Below the pieces are notes generated by a model. It was not told where the DNA came from and did not search any database. It was given only the letters and a program-made list of their open reading frames with translations. From Nocardia donostiensis (GTDB lineage: Bacteria > Actinomycetota > Actinomycetes > Mycobacteriales > Mycobacteriaceae): DNA of 64,000 bases. Shown here one piece after another: positions 54,001-63,000 of this stretch. How positions within the stretch are numbered: position 1 is the stretch's first letter; the number at the start of each line of letters is the position of its first letter. The translations under genes were made by a program, and so were the position numbers. Where the stretch lies: contig NZ_MUKP01000010.1 in NCBI RefSeq assembly GCF_002081715.1, forward strand, positions 95,103 to 159,102, given 5' to 3'.

Positions 54001-57000
54001 AGAGCCGGCGAAGGAGCGTCCGGTTCCATGGCTTGCGGCGGCAACACAAAACCCTTTGAGGCGGCCGCGGCTACGATGCGGCGACGCACCCACGCACTTA
54101 CTGCTTCGCCATTCAGCATCCGAATGACGGAACCTAGACCCACCTGCGCCGCACGAGCCAATTCCTCTTCATACGACGAAGGATTCAGCGAGGACTGAGG
54201 TTTCCGGGAACGACGATCGACCGCTGTCGGCACCGGTGAGGCCTCACCCGGCTCGCGTTCGAAGTCCTGCTCGTCGGGTCTCGACCGCGATTTCGGCGGG
54301 ACCCACTCGGCAGCACCCGTCACCTGAACGTTGCCCCCTGGATAGACCGCCGATCCGGGAGGCCACACGAAACGGATCCGCTCCGCTACATCCACCAGCC
54401 GACGCAACATTTCCGCACTGACGTACTTGCCGTTGACCGCCGCACTTACCGTTGCCGGTGAAACACCGGCCGCCCGTGCCAGTTCCAACTGCCGCACTCT
54501 CGGTGCCGGCTCCGCCGACAAAACCTCCGGCGGCAACACGAAACCGATCCGCTCCGCCGCATCCACCACCTGCCGCCACGTCCGCACACTGACACGCTTG
54601 CCGGCGAGCAACGCGTTCACCGTTGCCTGTGACACTCCGGCCGCCCGCGCGAGCTCCCGCTGCGTCAGCCTCGGTGCCGGCTCCGCCGACAGAACCTCCG
54701 GCGGCAACACGAAACCGATCCGCTCCGCCGCATCCACCACCTGCCGCCACGTCCGCACACTGACACGCTTGCCGGCGAGCATCGCGTTCACCGTTGCCTG
54801 TGACACTCCGGCCGCCCGCGCGAGATCGCTTCGACTGGCTCGAACCATGTGCTCATCGGGGCCGGAACCGTCTCGGCCGTCACCGACCGCCTGTTGCGCC
54901 GACGACCGCTGGTATGTACCTGTTACCTCACGAACGGCGCTGAGCAGCTCATTCTCGGTCTGGGTCTGCAGGACGCGAGCGTCGGCGGCATCCAAGCGCA
55001 TCCGCGCCGCAGCCTGTTCGGGCCCCAGATTGTGCAGGAACCGCAGGGTGCAGTACTCGGACACAGGACCGGTCAGCTGAGCCAACACCTGATGCAATCG
55101 GGACAGGTCACCGTCGCAGCTCGCGACGACCCAGTCCGGGAACCGCTCGGTGACCAGGAGATGCAGCAGGTCGTAGTCCGATGTACCGGGCGCGGGCAAC
55201 TGATCCAGGGCGATCGGATAGGTCGCCAGCACTGCCTCGGCCAATGCCGACGCGGCAGCCCTACCCGCACCGAATCTCGAGGTGGGCCGGTCTTGTCGCC
55301 GCATCGTGCCGAACTGCTGATTCAGCCACTCACGATGAGTTCTTCCGATGCGGCCGTGCAGCGCCGAAACGATCACCTCGAAAGGCGCCTCGGCCACCGC
55401 GTGCGCAAGCAGCCGCACCTCCTCTGGCGCACGTTCCGCGTCCCGGGCGCGGTCGGCGATCATACGTACGACGCCGCTGCGGATGCGCTCGGTGATTCTG
55501 CGGTGCAGGGCTTTACGCGCAATATCCATCAGCCAGTCATAGGGCTCCTGTCCCTCGGGTACAGTCCAGCGGTATCGCTCGGCCGTCGCCCTGACATCCG
55601 CGGTGACACCACGTGCGAGCGATATCACCGCTTCCCGATCCTTCGGGTGGGTGCTGTCATATCCGAGCATCGCCAACACATCCACCAGAACCCGTCGAGC
55701 CGAAGCGGTCCACAATGGGTTCTCGGTGGCGCCGGTGACCTGGTGCCGTGCCGGTGCACCGCTTCCTCGGGTCGGGGCACCGGCACCGATGGCGTCTGGG
55801 GTTGCCGCAGAACGAGGCTCCGGTGTGGGCTGCGCGGCTTCCGCAGGCGGTTCGAGCAGGGTCGCGAGGAAGGGCACCTGCATGGCGGCGTCGTACGGGT
55901 GACGCTTACGGACGGCTTCCTGGACGGTGCGCATATATTCGTGCGCTTCTGGAAGGTCGCGGTAACGCAAATAGCTGCCGAAATCGAAGTGGCCGCTCAG
56001 TAATTCGTCTACCTTCGCCGCGAACTCCTGTACCGCCCGATCCTCGACGGACATGTGTTCGGTATCGCGATGCACCTGGGCATGCAGCGCTTCGCGGAGA
56101 ATCCGGGGAGCCGCGGCGGGCTCAGCGTCCAACGTGGCTGTCACCGTTGCCACGAACCATTGACTTATCCGCTCTTCGACGGACAAATCGCGGCCGGTGT
56201 AACTATCCAGAAGCTCATGAGCCGTGCGGAGCTGATAAAGCGTGACGACGTCGTCCATGAAGTACTGGTAGAACGTTCGCGAGCCGATCGCGTACAAGTA
56301 GACGTTGGCAAGATACCGCGAACGGAGGAATTCCGGTGACTGATTCTCCTGGAAGCGACTGAGCGGATAGTGCAAGGTGTACACCCCGTCAGTGGGGACC
56401 AAGTCGAATCGTCTCTGCTCGATGGGCGACAGCACTTGCTTCGTCAGCTCGCGGTCGACCTCGAATATCGGCCTCCCTGCGACCAGTGCGATATACGCAT
56501 ACTGCGGAAGCTCGTCGAGGGAAAGCTTGCGAGAGGGCAGGCCGATCGGGGTGGCCCGAGCTAGGGTGTCGCTTCCGCTGGGCTGGTTCGGCATTCCCTC
56601 CCGTACCGTCTTATATTTCCAGGTGGGCAATATCTCACCGGGCCGCCGGGGGCGCTGTTGCACGAACAAATGCTGCCCTGGCGACGTATTGGTCAGGCCG
56701 AGTATGGCCTCCACCTCCAACGCGGCCATCGTGAACGCGGCGAGCGCTCCGAGGCGGGGGCCGTTCGCAGCGAGCCATTCGAGTTCCCACGCGTAACGCT
56801 GCGGGCCGTTCACCCACACCTCACCGACCAGTTCGCCAGGTGCAGGCTTTGGTCGCTGGAAGATGTATTCGGATCCGGGGTAGCGCTGCAGCTCGGATCC
56901 GACTTCGGCGAATTCCTGATCGGTGAGGTTCAGCGGCGGATCCTGTATGACGGGCAGCTGAGCCGGCTCTTGCCGCGACGTCGACGGCTGTGCATCCCGA

Positions 57001-60000
57001 GGTTCGGGTTGCTGCCCCCCACGAGTGCCACCACCACCGGTGATGTGGACTATCCCGAGTTCGCGGAACTGTTTCTGTTGCTGGTGTCGCAGGCTCTTCC
57101 AGTCGTCGATGCGACGGTCATCGATGCCGGCCACCAACGGTTCGACGCTACCTTCGGGCAGGAACGGAGCAGGCCGGGAACGCGGAGCATCGACGGCCGG
57201 TACACCGGGGTTGCTCGTGTCGATCGCGGTAGCAGGTGTGGACGCAGCGACCTCGGCACGCTCGCGCTGAACCATAATGGAGACGGCTTTGCCTGGCGCT
57301 GCGTCGCGGGCCAGTTCGATGTGGAGTGCGGTCACATAGTTGGCGATGATGACCGCGCCGCGGCCGTGTTCGCCGTCTTTGCGATGACGCATCGAATCCT
57401 CGTCGCGACCACCAGGCTGCGAGGCAGCCGATTCGTCGGATTCCAGGGCAGCCGGATCGAAGACGGCCGTGAGGGCGTTCGGATCGCCGGATTCCGGGGC
57501 GTCGAAATCCAGGGCCAGCAGATGGTCCAGGGCGTCGGGGTCGGTCTGGTCCAGTGGGGTGGTGTCTTCTGGCTCGACGTTGCTTTCCAGCCGCCAGGTC
57601 GGCAGTCCGCGTGATTCGTCGATCGCGGTCAAGGTGAACTGGTCGTCGCTCAGGTAGGCGCGGATCGTGGCGCTTCCGTCGGTGTGCACGCCTGCGTTGG
57701 TGACTACTTCCGCCAGCGGCACCAGGACATCGTTGATCTCGTCTCGCTCCCAGCCTGCCGCGGCCAGCAGCTCGATGGTGGCGGCACGAACTTGCCCGGA
57801 GCCATCGGTGGTCAGAATCTCATCCGGGGCGAATCTGAATTCGAACGCGGGCTCGTTCACCGCCAGCGTTGGATCACCGGGTCCCTCGGTAGCGAAGAAG
57901 GTGATCCATCTGGTGCGCCGACCGCTCTGCAGCAGCTCGAACCCACCCTTCGATTGCGGGGTGTTGTCCCACAACGCGGTGACCCGTCCCGCGTCGGTAG
58001 GGGTTACCTGTCCGGATGTGTCGGGTTCACCCCGGGCGGGCAGGACCCGGCTCTCGTCGACAACCGCTATCGTGACCCACCGGTCGTCGCCGTCACCGCC
58101 GTGCGTCGCCTCAACGACCGCGTGCCCCTCAGCGCTGGCCAGCATCGCCTCGACCATGTTTTCGGCGGCTGCGGTATGCCCGTCCACGGGCCAACCCGTC
58201 AGCGCACGGCGAACGGTATCGCGGGCTTCAGCGATGCGCTCGGCAGGCGATCTACTCGGATCCGCGGTAGCCGGCGACAAGGGTGTCTTCCCATGGGGGG
58301 CGCCCAGGATGTCGTCCCCGCTTGCCGGATAGCTCTTCGGCTCGGGCTTGGATGTCGGTGAATCACCTGTCTTCGCTGAAAGTATTTCCGCCAGTTCAAT
58401 AGCAGCCCGATGCTGCAACGCACTGAATCCGCCCTGGGTCAACGACAACTCGCTCGCAACCTGAGCGATCGTCAGCCTGGGCCGGCCGTTCCACCCGAAC
58501 CGCAACTTGAACAACTGCTGCCGGGCTGGCGACAGTCTCTCGACAGCTTTCCAGAACGCCTCTCTGGTTTCCGGATCGCCATTCGCCGCAGCCTTCACCA
58601 GCTTCAGAGCGGTATCGCCGACGTTGCCAGGCAGCTCGTCTCCGGTCAGCTTTGCCGCGACCAGCCGCACCGCCCGCTTCTGCAAAGCGAAAACCGCTTT
58701 CTCGGTGATAGACAACTCCGCGGCGATGTCAGTGATAGACATCCTCGGTCCCCCTTGCCACCCGAACCGCAACCGCATCAGCTGCTGCTGCCGCTGCGAC
58801 CTCAACCCCGCAACAGCACCCCACAACTCCGCCCGCGTCGCCTCATCACCGTTCGCGGCAGCCGTAACCGCCTCCAAAGCCGCACCGCCAGGAGCACCAG
58901 GCAACTCGTCTCCGGTCAGCTTTGCCGCGACCAGCCGCACCGCCCGCTTCTGCAAAGCGATGACCGCTTCCTCACTGACAGACAACCGCGCAGCGATCTG
59001 CGAAATCGTCCGCCTCGGTTCCCCTTCCCAACCGAACCGCAACCGCATCACCTGTCGCTGCCGCTGCGACCTCAATCCCGCAACAGCACCCCACAACTCC
59101 GCCCGCGTCGCCTCATCACCATCCGCGGCAGCCGCAACCACCTCCAAAGCCGCACCACCAGGAGCACCAGGCAACTCACCCCCAGTCAGCTTCTCCGCGA
59201 CCAGCCGCACCGCCCGCTTCTGCAAAGCGAAAACCGCCGTCTCACTGACAGACAACTCCGCCGCAACCTGCGAAATAGAGCGCCTCGGATTCCCTTCCCA
59301 CCCGAACCGCAGTCGCATCACCTGTCGCTGCCGCTGCGACCTCAATCCCGCAACAGCACCCCACAACTCCGCCCGCGTCGCCTCATCACCATCCGCGGCA
59401 GCCGCAACCACCTCCAAAGCCGCACCACCAGGAGCACCAGGCAACTCACCCCCAGTCAGCTTCTCCGCGACCAGCCGCACCGCCCGCTTCTGCAAAGCGA
59501 AAACCGCCGTCTCACTGATAGACAACTCCGCCGCGATCTGCGAAATCGTCCGCCTCGGTCCTCCTTCCCACCCGAACCGCAGTCGCATCACCTGTCGCTG
59601 CCGCTGCGACCTCAATCCCGCAACAGCACCCCACAACTCCGCCCGCGTCGCCTCATCACCATCGGCCGCAGCCGCAACCACCTGCAAAGCGGGCCCGGGA
59701 AGAAACCTCGACGAGGTACTCGCAGACGTGTCCGACGCGGCAGTGGCGGTCATCCGATCCGTCGACCGGCTGTTCACGTCCGCACCCGTGCCCTGCTCGG
59801 CCGCATCGCGCTGTGGTTGCCGGGCATGAGGCGCCGTGCCGTCGCTCCACTGGGACGGCGGTCGCGACCCGAACGAGTGTGCGCCCCTACCAGCCGGAAT
59901 GTTCGGGTCTGCGGCGTACCACACATCCAAACCGAACAGCCCACGCGCCGTGCTCCGCGCAGACCTCCCCCCGACCATATCCAGTGCATCCCGCACTCCG

Positions 60001-63000
60001 GCCGGGTCGCCAGGCGACACCGCACCCCGCACCGCCCACGAGTCGGGCCCCAGCCGATAGTCGACAGCAGAGAATGTCGACGGATCATCACGCGATGCCC
60101 GGTCACCCGGCACGCCCGGGGAGGCTGTGCCGTCACCGGACTGCACGCTGCGGCCCCATTCCCTCGTGAAGGAGACCCCGGACGCGACGAACCAGGGTTC
60201 CAGCACCGACGACCAGAAATCGGATATCGCCGGAGCGAGCTGCGAAGCATCGGGTCCGAGTTCGGCATCGGCAATCCGGGCCGCGGGTGAACCATCGCCG
60301 TGTGCCAGCACCAACGTGAATTTCCCGGGTTCGACGCCTACCTTGTTGACCGTCAGGAACACCGACAATTGGCCGACTTTCCAACCGACCCGGGACGCCT
60401 CTATCCAATAATCGTCGCCGTAACCGGTGACGTCGCCGTAACCGGTGAACATCCCCTTGGCATCGAGCCCACGTCGATTGATGAAATGGCTTGCGTCCAG
60501 GGTTGCGGTACTGGCAATCCACAACCCATGTTTTCCTCGATTGTTGAATTCAACTCTCGAGAGATCCACCCCTCTGGTCCGGAGAACATGACGGACCTGA
60601 ACGGCGAACTTCGGATTGTTCGATGCCGTCGGAAACACTCCACTGCCGGGCGAAACCTCCCGCACTTCGCCCTCGACAACCACCCAGTATCCCATTCCGA
60701 TAGGGCCCTGATCCGGATCGGAATAGGTGCTGTACAAGGCGGGGTGCGAGAGTCGGAGCCCGCCCGTGCGGAAGCGGATCGGGTTCGCATCGATCAGGAA
60801 GACTTCACCTTCTGGATCAGATGTGTAGAGCTTCCCGTTCGCATCGTAAACCTTACCGTTCCGCACGGTGACGAAACGAACATCCGGAAGCTGTGCGCCC
60901 AGCGGTCGGGTTTCCCATGGTTTGTCCGGCCGCGCGACCTCATATGTATTCGGCGGCACCTCGCTCGAACTCTCCGCACCACCCTGCGCAACCGTTGATG
61001 CCCGAGCGTATTCACGGACGTCTTCGGATATCGGATATCCCAGCGTATCCGCAGCAGCGACAATCGCGAGCCGAGTCGCCGAAGAAATCGTGGTGTCGCG
61101 GGCGAGCACCATGTCCACGGTTTTCCGGCTCTTTCCGACACGGCGCGCTACGTCGGCCTTCGTAGCCGCGTGTTCGACGACTACCTGGTCACTCGCGTAG
61201 GCGCGGACATCGTCGGGTATCGGAAAGCCGACTCCATCCGCCGCCTCGACAATCGCGAGGCGGGTCACCGGGGGGATCTTGGTGTCGCGAGCGAGCACCA
61301 GGAGCACAGTTTTCCGGCTCTTTCCGGCGCGGCGCGCTACGTCGGCCTTCGTCGGCTGGTGCTTCGCCGCATTATCCTCGGCCGCGAATGCCCGAACCTC
61401 GTCGGAAATCGGGAAATCGATTTCGTCGGCAGCGGCAACTACCCGTCTCCGCAGCTCCAGGGAAACGCTCGAAACACCATTCAATACGCGACTCACCGTT
61501 GCCTGATTCACTCCGGCCCGGCGCGCCACGTCACCTTGCGTCGGTCGTGTCGGTGCTGTGTCCTCCCCATCGCCCTGCGCACCCGCGGTTTTCCGTTGCG
61601 GTGACGCGGGCGGAACAACAACTTCGCCGTCGACGAACTCGCGGACCTCCTCGGGAACCGGATAGCGGTGTTCGTCCGCGGCCGACACCACCCGATGCCG
61701 CGTCTCCCGATCCACCCTGGGATCACGGGCGAACACCCGATTCACGGTTTCCCTGTCCACCCCTAGCCGGCGCGCGAGATCACCCTGTGTGGGCTGAACG
61801 GAGGGCGTCCGCCCCTCGTCCGCTGTCTCGACAGAGGCGCCTCCTGGCAGGTAGCCGAGCTCGCTGATCGCCTCCATCACGCGTTGCCTCAGCTCCGGAC
61901 TCACCTGGCGTGCACCGCTGAGCGCGTCCTGGACCGTGGAACGGCTCACTCCGGCCCAATGCGCGACATCTCGCTGCGTCGGTGGGGTTTTCGGCGCCGA
62001 GCGGTGGGCGAAATCGCGAACCGCCGTGGGAACCATGAGGCCCAAGCGCTCCGCTGCGGCTGTCACCCGACGTGCTGTATCCGGCGATATCGTGGTATCG
62101 AGCGCGAACACCCTGCTGACCGTTTCTCGATGCACCCCGATCGAACGGGCGATGTCAGCGTGGGTGGGTCGAACGATAGCGGCCAGCTCGGACAGGTCGC
62201 CGAATCCTGTGGGAAGCAGCGTCAGCATATTGCGAGCCGCACGGTTCGCCAGGGCACTGACAGCCGCCGCGTTGCTCTCCAGCTCTACCGCGATCTCATC
62301 CAAGGACAGTTGTTCCACGAAGAGCATGCGAATAAGCGTTTTCTGCTTCTCCGAAGGAAGCTGCTGAACGCAATCCCACCATTTCGCACTGTCTACCCGC
62401 AGGGCGGCCCAGACCGTGTCCAATGCACTGCTTCTACGAGAGCGAGCAGATGCAGGTGCCGCTGCCGGGCTGTTCTCCGGCTTGTCCCCTGCTGTTTCGG
62501 CAGCGGGCTCGGTTTCCGGATTCGCGGTTGAGGTGCCGTGCTCGGGGGCGGAATCCAGCTGCACCGCGTCCTCGTGATGTCCGGCAATCTCCGCGACCAG
62601 TTGCCGAACACCGTCGTCGACCAGCTGCCGGACGGCCATCTCCTCGTATTCGGGAGGCATCATCTCGACGATCTGCGCCAGCGACCTACCGTTTTCGAGC
62701 AGCGCTATCACCACCTGGCGCCGCTCGAGAGGCAGCGCCGCCAGACCGAGGTGCAGCGTTGGCCATGACACCCCCGCCAGAGCGCTTTCCACCGTAGTGA
62801 ATGTCGCTGCCGATACCAGGGCTTGGTAAGCGGTCGCCAACCTGGCACGGAATGCGGCCAGCCGCCGATGTTCGACCACCACGTTCTTGACCACCGAGGT
62901 CCACCACTGCTCGACGTCCGCGTTCGTACGCAGAGAGCCACTCGCCATGCGGTCGAACACCTGGTCCACCAGATCCCGAGCCACGGACTCCCGGCCTTCG

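Noticed and set aside
54849..56003. A 384-codon plus-strand open frame opposite sigma-like and unknown domains
   Set aside because: It is a long antisense frame of the kind expected in GC-rich genes, without domain, ribosome-binding site or context.
58390..59693. CRISPR array
   Set aside because: The regular repeat is 270 bases long, in frame and entirely coding, with no short spacers.
58410..60290. A 626-codon open frame on the plus strand opposite the sigma-like repeats
   Set aside because: It is antisense to the repeat array and simply mirrors its 270-base period. The product is Arg/Pro/Gln-rich with no domain, and the opposite strand has clear modules.
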